From Brevundimonas sp. UBA4609 (GTDB lineage Bacteria > Pseudomonadota > Alphaproteobacteria > Caulobacterales > Caulobacteraceae): DNA of 11,166 nt. The notes under the pieces are model-generated. The model made no database searches, was not told where the DNA came from, and saw only the letters and a list, made by a program, of their open reading frames with translations. Below, one piece after another: positions 1-7,486 of the stretch. Positions within the stretch are counted from its first letter, which is position 1; each line of letters begins with the position of its first letter. The stretch lies in the NCBI GenBank assembly GCA_002386585.1, contig DGIZ01000058.1:1-11166 (forward strand), written 5' to 3'. The position numbers and the translations under genes were made by a program.

Positions 1-524
1 AGGGCGGCGCTGGACGCCGCCCGCGCATGGCCGTCGGCCCGGCTCAGCACCACCACCCGTCCCGGCGCGGCGGCGTCCAGATCGGCGGCGGTCAGGAAGC
101 GCTTCTCGGGCCAGTGGGTCTCGATCCAGCCGCGCCCGACGATGACGCCCTCGGGGTGGGCCTCGGCCCAGGCGCTGAGTCTCTGCATGGCTTCAGAGAC
201 CGAGGCCGAACCTTCCAGGTTCAGAGTCATCTCGCGCCAGCCGATGCCGTCCAGATGGGCGTGCCCGTCGGTGAAGCCGGGGAAGAGGGTCGCCCCCTTC
301 AGGCCCACGACCTCCAGCCCCTCGGCCGACGGCGCCGCGTTCGCCGCCCCGACATAGGCGATGCGTCCGTCGCGCACGACCACGACCTCGACGGTGGGCT
401 GAGCCTCGACGCCGGTATGGATGGTCCCGCCCCGGATCAACAGGTTCTGGGCGTAGGCGGCAGGCGCGGCCGCCAGCATCAGCGCGGCCGCCAGCGGCAG
501 GGTCGTCTTCAGGGGTCGGATCAT
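1..524 (-). CDS. Amidohydrolase family protein (YtcJ-like), secreted, N-terminal part
   Basis: Partial gene: the start is at 524 and the coding frame runs off the left edge after 174 codons, so the C-terminal two thirds are missing (such enzymes are usually about 550 aa). Residues 1-25 form a signal peptide (basic MIRPLK, Ala/Leu core, AYA|Q cleavage), which predicts export to the periplasm. Next comes the small beta-sandwich typical of amidohydrolases (NLLIRGGTI, VRDGRIAYVG), then FPGFTDGHAHL with the metal-binding HxH at 88-90, as in amidohydrolase_3 (PF07969) proteins. The likely role is metal-dependent hydrolysis of an amide or cyclic amide; the substrate cannot be told. The start is supported by a GGAGG Shine-Dalgarno 5 nt upstream. 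A -35-like TTGACG lies at 569-574 (minus strand), but I see no convincing -10. The gene follows the M1 peptidase with a palindromic repeat between them. Confidence 0.85.
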   Translation of the reverse strand, partial: MIRPLKTTLPLAAALMLAAAPAAYAQNLLIRGGTIHTGVEAQPTVEVVVVRDGRIAYVGAANAAPSAEGLEVVGLKGATLFPGFTDGHAHLDGIGWREMTLNLEGSASVSEAMQRLSAWAEAHPEGVIVGRGWIETHWPEKRFLTAADLDAAAPGRVVVLSRADGHARAASSAA

Positions 525-591
525 CAGCGCCTCCAGTCGCGGCGCAGGGGAGCCTCAGCCGCGCCTGGCGTCAAGCGCGCACCTCTCCCTC

Positions 592-638
592 CGTCATCCT
601 CCGACAAGCCGCGAAGCGGCGCTGATCTGAGGATGACG
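592..638. repeat. REP-like nested palindrome, possible terminator of the M1 peptidase gene
   Basis: Perfect 10-bp inverted arms CGTCATCCTC (592-601) and GAGGATGACG (629-638) enclose an inner hairpin GCCGC-GAA-GCGGC (608-620). It begins 16 nt past the M1 peptidase stop codon. There is no T-run, so classical intrinsic termination is uncertain. The nested form and intergenic place resemble repetitive extragenic palindromes of alphaproteobacteria; copy number cannot be judged from one window. Confidence 0.6.
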
Positions 639-653
639 AAAGCGGGAGGCCTC

Positions 654-2618
654 TTACGGCCGCCCCACCACCTGATCGACGGAGTTCGAGGTGACCGGGT
701 GATACAGCGGTCGCGCCTCGGCGTAGATGCGCGTGGCGATGGGGCGGCCCCAGTCGCCTTCGGCCCACAGGGTCTGGAACAGCGGCAGGACGAATTTGCG
801 TCGGCCCTGGCTGGTCAGGAAGCGCTCGGCCGTGGCCACCGCGGGCTCGTAGCGGTTGGCCAGGGCCGCCTGCAGCCAGGCGAAGGTCAGTTCGGCGTTG
901 CCTTCGCTGTCCAGCTTCAACGTGCTTTCCAGATCGGCCAGCTGCGCCGGGGTCAGCCAGTCGGCGCCCGCCGCCAGGCCCTGCGGCCGCCATGACAGGA
1001 AGCGCAGGCGCTGCTGGGTGTTCCAATCCTTCCACGGCGCGGCCGAGGCCGGCCCCTTGGCGACGTAGAAGGCCTCGGCGGCCGCATCCACGGCTTCGAA
1101 GGCGTGCGACACCGGCGCCTGGGCGTTGGACGGCAGGCCCGGCTGATAGATCCAGTTCTCCAGTTGCAGCTCCGCCTCCAGCGCCGCGTCGCCCTTGACC
1201 AGATTCTCGCGGATGTCCTTCAGGAAGCCGACGTCGGTCATCGGCTGGAAGGCGTGGCGGTCGAAATAGCCGCGCAGCCAGGCGTCGAACGTCTCGCGCC
1301 CGACGATGCGCTCGATGGTGCGCAGGAAGGCGGCGCCCTTGTCGTAGGGAATGCCCGACAGGCCGTCGTCGGGGTCGCGTCCGGTCAGATCCAGGTGCAG
1401 GCGGGTGTCGCCCGGATCGGTGACGGCGATCTCGGCGACCAGATCGTTCCAGGCCAGGGCCTGTTCCTGAAGCGCGCGCTCTCGGCCGTAGAGCGCCTCC
1501 ATGATGCGGTTCTCGAAATAGGTGGTCGTGCCCTCGTTCAGCCAGATGTCGGCCCAGGTGGCGTTGGTCACCAGATTGCCGGACCAGGAGTGGGCCAGTT
1601 CGTGCGCCACCAGCGACACCAACGACCGGTCCCCGGCGATGATGGTGGGCGTGGCGAAGGTCAGACGCGGGTTCTCCATCCCGCCGAAGGGGAAGCTGGG
1701 CGGCAGGACCAGCAGATCATAGCGGCCCCAGCGATAGGGGCCGTACAGCGCCTCGGCCGCATCGACCATCTGGGCGGTCGGCTCCAGCTCCCATTGGGCG
1801 GCCTGCAACCGGCTCGGCTCGGTCCAGACCCCGGTGCGTTCGTCGAAGGGGGCGAAGGCGAGGTCGCCCGCGCCGATGGCGATCAGATAGGGCGGGATGG
1901 GCTGGTCCAGCTTGAAGCGCCAGGCCTTCATGCCTGAGCCTGCCGCTTCGCCGTTCGGGGTCAGATGCTCGGCGGACATGACCACGGTCAGATCGGCGGG
2001 GGCGACGATACGGGCGCTGTAGGTTTGACGGATGCCGGGGCTGTCCTGGGTCGGAATCCAGGTGCGGGTCAGGATCGCCTGGCCCTGGCTGAACAGATAG
2101 GGTTTCTGGCCGCCCGCCGTCTGCTGCGGGCTGAGCCATTGCAGGGCCGAGGCGTCGGGGCGGGTGGCGTAGGCGACGACGATCTTCTGCGTCTCGTCGC
2201 CCTGGAAGGCCGGGAGGCGCACGCTCAGGGGCTGGCCCTTGATCGGGTCGGCGGCGCCCAGGCTCCATTCCAGCGGACGGCCTTCAGCGTCGGTCACGCC
2301 CTTGATGTCCAGCATCTTGGCGTCCAGCACCACCTCGGTCGCGCCGGGGCGGCCGGTCACGTCCAGCGTCGCCGTGCCCGTCAGGGTCTTGGCCGCGAAG
2401 TCGGCGGCCAGGTCCAGATCGACGTGCGTCACCCGCGCCTCGGCCGGTCGGGCCCAGGAGTGCGGGTCGTTGACGTAAGCCGTCGCCTGGGCCGACGCGG
2501 CCGGGACCAGGGGCGACATCGGCGTCGTGTCTCCGGTCGTGGCGCAGGCGCCCAGGGACGTGGCGAGGGCGGCGGCTATAGCGAGGGCGGAAACCCGCCC
2601 GACCAGCTTCAGGGTCAT
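654..2618 (-). CDS. M1 family metallopeptidase lipoprotein (leukotriene-A4-hydrolase-type aminopeptidase)
   Basis: A 654-aa zinc aminopeptidase expected to release N-terminal residues from peptides at the cell envelope. Residues 1-25 are a lipoprotein signal with lipobox LGAC, so Cys25 would be acylated and the protein tethered to a membrane on the periplasmic side. The N-terminal beta domain covers about 60-250. The exopeptidase loop is GGMEN (312-316), a variant of GAMEN. The zinc site is HELAH (339-343) plus Glu362 in NEG, the M1 spacing HEXXH-X18-E. Tyr425 in PYDKG matches the catalytic Tyr383 of LTA4 hydrolase. The helical C-terminal domain (about 500-654) ends with the HPVTSN segment seen in that subfamily. 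All catalytic residues are present, so it should be active. The ATG has GGAG 6 nt upstream. It lies 51 nt behind the Bcr/CflA transporter gene, and that gap carries a direct repeat, so separate regulation is possible. Confidence 0.95.
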   Translation of the reverse strand: MTLKLVGRVSALAIAAALATSLGACATTGDTTPMSPLVPAASAQATAYVNDPHSWARPAEARVTHVDLDLAADFAAKTLTGTATLDVTGRPGATEVVLDAKMLDIKGVTDAEGRPLEWSLGAADPIKGQPLSVRLPAFQGDETQKIVVAYATRPDASALQWLSPQQTAGGQKPYLFSQGQAILTRTWIPTQDSPGIRQTYSARIVAPADLTVVMSAEHLTPNGEAAGSGMKAWRFKLDQPIPPYLIAIGAGDLAFAPFDERTGVWTEPSRLQAAQWELEPTAQMVDAAEALYGPYRWGRYDLLVLPPSFPFGGMENPRLTFATPTIIAGDRSLVSLVAHELAHSWSGNLVTNATWADIWLNEGTTTYFENRIMEALYGRERALQEQALAWNDLVAEIAVTDPGDTRLHLDLTGRDPDDGLSGIPYDKGAAFLRTIERIVGRETFDAWLRGYFDRHAFQPMTDVGFLKDIRENLVKGDAALEAELQLENWIYQPGLPSNAQAPVSHAFEAVDAAAEAFYVAKGPASAAPWKDWNTQQRLRFLSWRPQGLAAGADWLTPAQLADLESTLKLDSEGNAELTFAWLQAALANRYEPAVATAERFLTSQGRRKFVLPLFQTLWAEGDWGRPIATRIYAEARPLYHPVTSNSVDQVVGRP

Positions 2619-2636
2619 CGAACGCTCCGTATCAGA

Positions 2637-2667
2637 TGCGCCCGAAAAGGCTCCCTTGCGCCCGAAA
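2637..2667 (-). repeat. Tandem 11-bp direct repeat, 20-bp period, upstream of the M1 peptidase gene
   Basis: TGCGCCCGAAA occurs at 2637-2647 and again at 2657-2667 (TTTCGGGCGCA on the coding strand). The start-to-start distance is exactly 20 bp, about two helical turns. It fills most of the 51-nt gap between the MFS stop (2670) and the peptidase ATG (2618). Spacing and position suggest a site for a dimeric or tandemly bound regulator; no known box was recognised. Confidence 0.6.
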
Positions 2668-2669
2668 GA

Positions 2670-3929
2670 TCAAGCCTTTGCTGCGGTCGGCGGCAGGTGA
2701 TGGGCCTTGAACAACCGACCCTTCTCGGCCGCCAGAACCAGCGCCAACGCCGCGACGCCCAGCAGGACGAAGCCCACGGTCATCGGCACGGTGGTGCCGT
2801 CGAACTGCTGGCCGATGGCGAAGCCCAGCAGGGCCCCACCGATCGAGGAGATGAAGCCTTGGGCCGAGGAGGCCGTGCCTGCGATATGGCCCATCGGCTC
2901 CATGGCCATGGCGCCGAAATTGCCGGCGATGAAGCCGAAGCAGAACATCTTGCAGGCTTGCAGGGCCGCGAACACCCACAGGCTGTCGTGGCCGGTCCAG
3001 GCGATCAGGGCGTGCAGGGCGCTGAAGCCGATGAAGCCGAACAGGGCCGTGTGGGCGATCAGGCGCGAACCCAGTTTCTCGACCAGGCGCGCGTTGAGGA
3101 CGGAAGCCACGGCGATGCCCGCCGCCACCAGGGCGAAGACGACGGGGAACAGGCCCGGCACCTTGAACACGTCGAAGAAGATCTGCTGCGAGGAGTTGAT
3201 GAAGCCGAACAGCGCCCCGCTGATCACGGTCATGGCCAGGGCGTAGCCCATGCCGATCCTGTTGCTCAGGGCGAAGCGGAAAGCCCCGGCGATGCGGACC
3301 ATGTCGATCGGCATCCGGTCTTCCGGGTGCAGAGTCTCGGGCAGGCGCAGGCCCGCCCAGATCAGGAAGGCGCCGCCCGACAGGGCGAAGACGCCGAAGA
3401 TCCACGGCCAGGGCGCGACCAGCATGATCGTCTGGCCCACGGCGGGCGCCAGGATGGGCACGCCCAGGAAGACCAGGAAGCTCAGCGACATGACCCGCGC
3501 CATCGTCCGCCCGGCATAGCGGTCGCGCACGATGGAGACGGCCAGCACCCGCGTCGCCGCCGCCCCGATCCCCATGCCGATCCGCGACAGGATCAGCATG
3601 TCGAAGGTGTGGGCGAAGGCGGCCAGAACGCTGAAGACGACATAGACGGCGATGCCCGTGAACAGCACGGGCCGGCGTCCATAACGGTCCGACAGCGGGC
3701 CGTAGAACAGCTGCGCCACGCCGAAGCCCAGCAGATAGGCGGTGATGACCCACTGGCGGCTGTTCTCATTGGCCACGCCCAAGTCTTCGCCGATGTAGGG
3801 CAGGGCCGGCAGCATGGCGTCGATCGCCAGGGCGTTCAGCGCCATCATCACGGCGATCAGGCAGACGAATTCGGCGAAGCCCGGCCCCTTGGGCGGAGCC
3901 TTGATCGCGGAGGAGGGGGCGCTGGTCAT
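2670..3929 (-). CDS. Bcr/CflA-type multidrug efflux MFS transporter
   Basis: A 419-aa, 12-helix inner-membrane proton antiporter of the DHA1 group, predicted to export drugs or other small molecules. The first helix ends in ALAIDAMLPALP, the Bcr/CflA signature with its membrane Asp. Motif A follows helix 2 as GPLSDRYGRRP (about 78-87). RIGMG and RVLAVSIVRDRYAGR mark the helix 4-5 region, and PILAPAVGQ (about 158-166) is the motif C-like antiporter segment. The frame is open upstream to 3998, but the upstream residues (Cys/Arg/His-rich) do not resemble a transporter N terminus. ATG at 3929 gives the normal length, although its GGAG is close (3 nt). The gene lies 157 nt after the HlyD-type adaptor on the same strand. 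That gap holds a weak hairpin and two short palindromes, so it may be read both from the efflux operon and from its own promoter. Confidence 0.9.
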   Translation of the reverse strand: MTSAPSSAIKAPPKGPGFAEFVCLIAVMMALNALAIDAMLPALPYIGEDLGVANENSRQWVITAYLLGFGVAQLFYGPLSDRYGRRPVLFTGIAVYVVFSVLAAFAHTFDMLILSRIGMGIGAAATRVLAVSIVRDRYAGRTMARVMSLSFLVFLGVPILAPAVGQTIMLVAPWPWIFGVFALSGGAFLIWAGLRLPETLHPEDRMPIDMVRIAGAFRFALSNRIGMGYALAMTVISGALFGFINSSQQIFFDVFKVPGLFPVVFALVAAGIAVASVLNARLVEKLGSRLIAHTALFGFIGFSALHALIAWTGHDSLWVFAALQACKMFCFGFIAGNFGAMAMEPMGHIAGTASSAQGFISSIGGALLGFAIGQQFDGTTVPMTVGFVLLGVAALALVLAAEKGRLFKAHHLPPTAAKA

Positions 3930-3963
3930 CGGCTCCAGATGCGGCCTGCGACAGGCTGACGCA

Positions 3964-3976
3964 ACCCTGCAAGGGT
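3964..3976. promoter_or_regulatory. Short palindrome upstream of the Bcr-type gene (candidate operator half)
   Basis: ACCCT-GCA-AGGGT is a perfect 5-3-5 inverted repeat starting 35 nt upstream of the ATG at 3929. A second 5-3-5 palindrome lies at 3983-3995. A role as operator or small hairpin is inference. Confidence 0.35.
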
Positions 3977-3982
3977 GAAGAT

Positions 3983-3995
3983 TTGCGCACCGCAA
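3983..3995. promoter_or_regulatory. Short palindrome upstream of the Bcr-type gene (second site)
   Basis: TTGCG-CAC-CGCAA is a perfect 5-3-5 inverted repeat whose centre is 19 bp from the centre of the palindrome at 3964-3976. The arm sequences differ, so the two are not copies of one box. They could be operators of different regulators or leader structure. Confidence 0.35.
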
Positions 3996-4044
3996 CAATA
4001 AGGCAGGCGGCGGGCTGCAGATTCGGGGCTGTTCGTCCCTGTCA

Positions 4045-4078
4045 CCCGCTCATCCGGGCCGAAGTCGGGAAGAGCGGG
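4045..4078 (-). terminator. Weak hairpin downstream of the HlyD-type adaptor gene
   Basis: CCCGCTC (4045-4051) pairs with GAGCGGG (4072-4078) around a 20-nt loop, which itself contains CCGA-AG-TCGG (4059-4068). It begins about 9 nt past the adaptor stop codon. The stem is short and no T-run follows on the coding strand, so it is at best a weak or Rho-assisted terminator. Confidence 0.25.
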
Positions 4079-4086
4079 CGGCGCCT

Positions 4087-5208
4087 TCAGCCCTTCACCT
4101 TGATCCGCGCCGTCACAGACATACCCGGCGCCAGCCGCTCGGCGCCCTCCTGGCCCGGATCGACGGCGATGCGGACGGGGATGCGCTGGGCCACCTTGGT
4201 GAAGTTGCCGGTGGCGTTGTCGGGGCGGATGACGCTGAACTCGGAGCCGGTTGCGGGCGAGATGCGCTCGACCTTGCCGGTCAGGACGCGTCCGCCCAGG
4301 GCGTCGACGGTGATCTCGACCGGCTGGCCGACGCGCACGTCGCGCATCTGCGTCTCCTTCATATTGGCCGTGACCCAGACCACGTCGGGGACCAGCGCCA
4401 TGAACTGGGCGCCGATCGCCGCCTGCTGGCCCTGACGCACCGTCACCTCGCCCAGGCGGCCGTCGCGCGGAGCCTCGATGCGGGTATTGTCCAGATCGAT
4501 CTGCGCCATGCGCACCTGGGCGCGGGCGTTCTCGACGGCGGCCTCCAGCGAGCCTCGATTGACCACGGCCGAGGTGACGCCGGTCTGGGCCACGTCCTCG
4601 GCGGCGCGGGCTTCGGCCAGTTGGGCCTCGGCGGCGCGCAGGGCGTTCTGGGCTGTGTCGACCTGGGCCTGGGCGACCCAGCCGCCCTCGAACAGAGTGC
4701 GCACCCGCGTCGCATCGGCGCGAGCCTTGGCTGCGGCCGACTGGGCGGCGGCGATGGCGGCGCGTGTCTGGGCCACCGATCCGCGGGCCGAGGCCTGGCT
4801 CTGGGCCGAGTTGGCCAGCGCGGCCTCGGCCGAATGCAGCGAGGCCTGCGCCTGCTCCAGCCGCTGGCGATAGATCCGATCGTCGATGGTCGCCAGAAGT
4901 TGGCCCTGCTTCACCGTCTGGAAGTCCTGCACCTCGACCGAGGTGACATAGCCGCTGACCTGCGGGCTGATGATGGTCACCTGACCGCGCACATAGGCGT
5001 TGTCCGTGGTCTGCGGCCCGCCCGAGAAGGGCGGCAGGCGCCAGGCGTGCAGGATCAGGCTGATCCCCACCACGGCCATGGCGATCAGGGCCACACTCCA
5101 CATCACGCGGCGGCCGCTGGACGGCGGCGGCGCGGCAGGAGTCGGCCCAGACGGAGGGGGCGCAGGAGGCGCGGCGGGAGCGGACGGCGGGGGGGCGGCG
5201 TCGGTCAT
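4087..5208 (-). CDS. HlyD/EmrA-family periplasmic adaptor of an MFS efflux pump
   Basis: A 373-aa membrane-fusion protein that should link the neighbouring EmrB-like transporter to an outer-membrane channel. The cytoplasmic N terminus (1-33) is very proline-rich. One membrane anchor covers about 35-54. TTDNAYVRG (67-75) is the typical EmrA entry to the first barrel/lipoyl half (about 76-110). A long Ala/Gln-rich coiled-coil hairpin runs from about 115 to 240, and the second lipoyl half is NTRIEAPRDGRLGEV (241-255). The beta-barrel segment is WVTANMKETQMRDVRVGQPVEI-like (278-299). The length is about normal for EmrA. The start lies 13 nt after the transporter stop, with only a weak GGA 7 nt upstream, suggesting coupled translation. 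It is the third gene of the tetR-transporter-adaptor operon. No outer-membrane factor is encoded in the window. Confidence 0.93.
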   Translation of the reverse strand: MTDAAPPPSAPAAPPAPPPSGPTPAAPPPSSGRRVMWSVALIAMAVVGISLILHAWRLPPFSGGPQTTDNAYVRGQVTIISPQVSGYVTSVEVQDFQTVKQGQLLATIDDRIYRQRLEQAQASLHSAEAALANSAQSQASARGSVAQTRAAIAAAQSAAAKARADATRVRTLFEGGWVAQAQVDTAQNALRAAEAQLAEARAAEDVAQTGVTSAVVNRGSLEAAVENARAQVRMAQIDLDNTRIEAPRDGRLGEVTVRQGQQAAIGAQFMALVPDVVWVTANMKETQMRDVRVGQPVEITVDALGGRVLTGKVERISPATGSEFSVIRPDNATGNFTKVAQRIPVRIAVDPGQEGAERLAPGMSVTARIKVKG

Positions 5209-5221
5209 GGTCTTGTCCGGT

Positions 5222-6922
5222 TCAATCGACGGCCGTCGCGACGGAGGCGGCGGCGTCGGAGGCTTGCGTCTGGGCCTGGCGTGCGGCGCGGCGCGCCTCC
5301 AGCTTGGGCCGATAGTGGTTCAGGGCGACCCAGGCGGCGCCGATCGCGGCGGCCCCCGAGATCAGCAGGAAGACGTCGTTGTAGGCCAGGACCTGAGCCT
5401 GCTGGCTGACCTGCTGCTGCAACAGGCGCAGGGCCGCGCCCTGGCGCTGGGCCGCGTCGCCGATCACATGGGCGTAGGCGCCGCCCAACTGCTGCAGGCG
5501 TAGCACGGTCTCGGGATCGCCCAGACTGATGCTCTCGGACAGCTGGCTGGAATGGAACTTCTCGCGCAGGGTCTGGATGGTGCCGACCAGGGCCGAGCCC
5601 ATCAGTCCGCCGACGTTCTGGCCGATGGAGAACAGGACGATGAAGCTGACCATGTTCTTGCCCCCGCCCTGCAGCACCTTGCCGAAGCCCAGGATCATGG
5701 TCGGGCCGATGAAGAAGGCGGCGGCGAAGGCCAGCAGGGCCTGGCTGAAATAGAGCTGGGTCGGGCGCGTCAGCACGGTGGCGTGGCTGTCGATGAAGGC
5801 GCCGACGGCGATCATGACCAGGGCGATCGAGATCGGCTTCCACAGCTTCATCGGATTGAGGGTGAAGGCGCTGACCAGGGTCCCCGCCGCCGTGGCGATC
5901 AGCATGACCACGAACAGGCCCTGCATCTGCTGCGGCACCAGCCCCATCTGCTGCAGGAAGCCGACCGCGCCGGTGGTCTGTTCCGACAGGACGATGCGCA
6001 CCAGCAGGATCGCCAGAAGCAGCCGCACCAGATCCCGCCCCGCCAGCCACTTGAGGTCGATCAGCGGGTTGGTCCGGTTGTATTCGATCAGGACGGCGGC
6101 GGTCAGCAGCACGATCGCCCCAGCCAGGGCCCAGCCGATCCACGCCGCCTCGGTCCACCAGACGATGCGGCCCAGACCCAGCACGGCCGTCAGCAGGGCC
6201 ACGCCCGGCGCGAACAGGGCGAAGGTGACGAAGTCCAGTTTCTCGAACACCCGCACCCGCTGCGACGGCGGCATCCTCAGGGCGAAGACGGCGGGCAGGG
6301 CGACCAGCACCAGCCCCAGCTCGAACATGTAGAAGGCCCGCCACTGATCCAGGTCCAGCAGGCGCATGACGCCCAGCCGCGCCAGGGGAATGGCCAGGCT
6401 GGACAGGCCGACGCCGATGATGATGCCCTTCAGCCGGTGCTGCGCCGGAAAGGCCTGGATGATGTATAGGATGCCCAGGGTCGACATCCCCGCCGCCGCC
6501 ATCCCGGCTACGCCGCGCACAATCAAGGTGGAGCCGTAGTCTTCCAGAAACAGATGCGCCGCCGCCGTGGCCAGGAAGACGACCAGGATGATCTCGGTGA
6601 ACAGGCGCAGGCCGTACTGCATCCGGAACTTGACCAGCAGCAGGTTCATGCAGGCGTTGGTCATGACGAAGACCACGGGCAGCCAGGCCGCTTCGGTGGT
6701 GGTCACGCCCAGCGCCCCGGCCAGTTGCGGCAGGTCGGCCGTCACGGCGGCGTTGCCCAGACTTCCGGTCAGGGCCACCAGCACCCCGACGAAGGCGTAG
6801 GCCAGCCGCCAGGGCGTCGTATGATCCGGCGTCGCGGGCGAACCGGGCAGGACCGGCCGCTCGTGCGGCTTCAGGGTGGCGAGGAATTCCTCCCACGGCA
6901 GGTCCCAGTGACGGCGGCTCAT
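5222..6922 (-). CDS. DHA2 (EmrB-like) MFS efflux transporter, 14 helices, divergent motifs
   Basis: A 566-aa inner-membrane transporter, probably a proton-driven exporter working with the adaptor encoded just downstream. A soluble N terminus of about 36 residues precedes many hydrophobic segments from about 40 to 535. The ALRLLQQQVSQQAQVLAYNDVFLLI-like stretch (497-521) before the last helix is typical of EmrB-type proteins. The family features of the first helices are unusual. Helix 1 reads LTGSLGNAAVTADLP where EmrB-type proteins usually have an Asp (LDxTIVNVALP), and the loop after helix 2 reads KFRMQYGLR instead of a motif A D/ERxGRR. The ligand or coupling residues may therefore differ; the substrate is unknown. 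The start ATG overlaps the tetR stop as ATGA (6919-6922), meaning translational coupling, and GCGAGG lies upstream. The stop is 13 nt from the adaptor start. Confidence 0.9.
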   Translation of the reverse strand: MSRRHWDLPWEEFLATLKPHERPVLPGSPATPDHTTPWRLAYAFVGVLVALTGSLGNAAVTADLPQLAGALGVTTTEAAWLPVVFVMTNACMNLLLVKFRMQYGLRLFTEIILVVFLATAAAHLFLEDYGSTLIVRGVAGMAAAGMSTLGILYIIQAFPAQHRLKGIIIGVGLSSLAIPLARLGVMRLLDLDQWRAFYMFELGLVLVALPAVFALRMPPSQRVRVFEKLDFVTFALFAPGVALLTAVLGLGRIVWWTEAAWIGWALAGAIVLLTAAVLIEYNRTNPLIDLKWLAGRDLVRLLLAILLVRIVLSEQTTGAVGFLQQMGLVPQQMQGLFVVMLIATAAGTLVSAFTLNPMKLWKPISIALVMIAVGAFIDSHATVLTRPTQLYFSQALLAFAAAFFIGPTMILGFGKVLQGGGKNMVSFIVLFSIGQNVGGLMGSALVGTIQTLREKFHSSQLSESISLGDPETVLRLQQLGGAYAHVIGDAAQRQGAALRLLQQQVSQQAQVLAYNDVFLLISGAAAIGAAWVALNHYRPKLEARRAARQAQTQASDAAASVATAVD

Positions 6923-7479
6923 GCGGCCTCGCCGCGCGGCCGCACCGCGTCCAGCACCAGGGCCAGGGACCGCAGGCTGAGCGCCTCGCGCGCCTTCGCC
7001 GGGGCCGTCCGCGACGGAGCGCCCAGCATCAGGGCCAGGACGCGGATATCCTCGACCGTCAGGTCGGGCCGCACCCGCCCCGCCGCCTGGGACACGGCCA
7101 GGGCCTCGGCCCCGGCGGCTTTCAGGCCCTGACGGATGGGCGCCAGGGCCTCGTCCTTCAGGTCGCGGATCGCGCTGGACAGACCCGCGCTGTCCAGCAT
7201 CAGCCCGGTCATCTGCTCCAGGAACCAGATGAAGACGTCGGGGTCGTCCAGCCGCGCGCGGGTGCGCTGCGCCAGGTCGTCGATCTGCTTCAGGAAGACC
7301 GCCAGAGCCAGCTCGGAGCGGTCGGCGAAGTTTCGATACAGGGTCGCCCGGCCGACCCCTGCCTGCTCGGCGATCAGATGCAGCGGCGCGTCCAGCCCGT
7401 CGCGCGCAAAGGCGGTCTCCGCCGCCAGAAGCAGCTTCTCGCGACGTTCTGCGGCGTCTTGTCGCAACGGACGGGTCAT
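6919..7479 (-). CDS. TetR family transcriptional repressor of the efflux operon
   Basis: A 186-aa regulator. The N-terminal domain (about 8-56) carries the TetR helix-turn-helix: AAETAFARDGLDA, then LHLIAEQAGVGRATLYRNF (33-51). The remaining helical domain would bind an inducer, likely a pump substrate, and form the dimer. It is first in the operon and overlaps the transporter by ATGA. A perfect 14-bp palindrome (7492-7505) sits 12 nt upstream of the ATG, inside the predicted promoter, so autorepression of the whole operon is likely. No Shine-Dalgarno is visible before the ATG, and the predicted transcript start falls at about the ATG itself, which suggests leaderless translation. MTRPLRQDAAERRE is a normal TetR N terminus, so I keep this start. 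The inducer cannot be predicted. Confidence 0.93.
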   Translation of the reverse strand: MTRPLRQDAAERREKLLLAAETAFARDGLDAPLHLIAEQAGVGRATLYRNFADRSELALAVFLKQIDDLAQRTRARLDDPDVFIWFLEQMTGLMLDSAGLSSAIRDLKDEALAPIRQGLKAAGAEALAVSQAAGRVRPDLTVEDIRVLALMLGAPSRTAPAKAREALSLRSLALVLDAVRPRGEAA

Positions 7480-7486
7480 GGCGCGC

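Noticed and set aside
27..995. 322-codon plus-strand open frame at the left end
   Set aside because: It spans two minus-strand genes and the palindrome between them; composition is shadow-like and no domain is seen.
1965..3959. 664-codon open frame on the plus strand
   Set aside because: It lies antisense to the M1 peptidase and Bcr-type genes. Its product is low-complexity, rich in Gly, Gln, Arg and His, the typical mirror of a GC-rich coding frame.
3930..3998. N-terminal extension of the Bcr-type transporter to 3998
   Set aside because: The added 23 residues are Cys/Arg/His-rich, unlike family N termini, and cover the palindromes; ATG at 3929 gives the usual length.
5205..6896. 563-codon open frame on the minus strand over the DHA2 gene
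   Set aside because: It is a different frame of the same DNA; the product is Arg/Gly/Pro-rich with no membrane helices, while the frame 5222-6922 encodes a clear 14-helix transporter.
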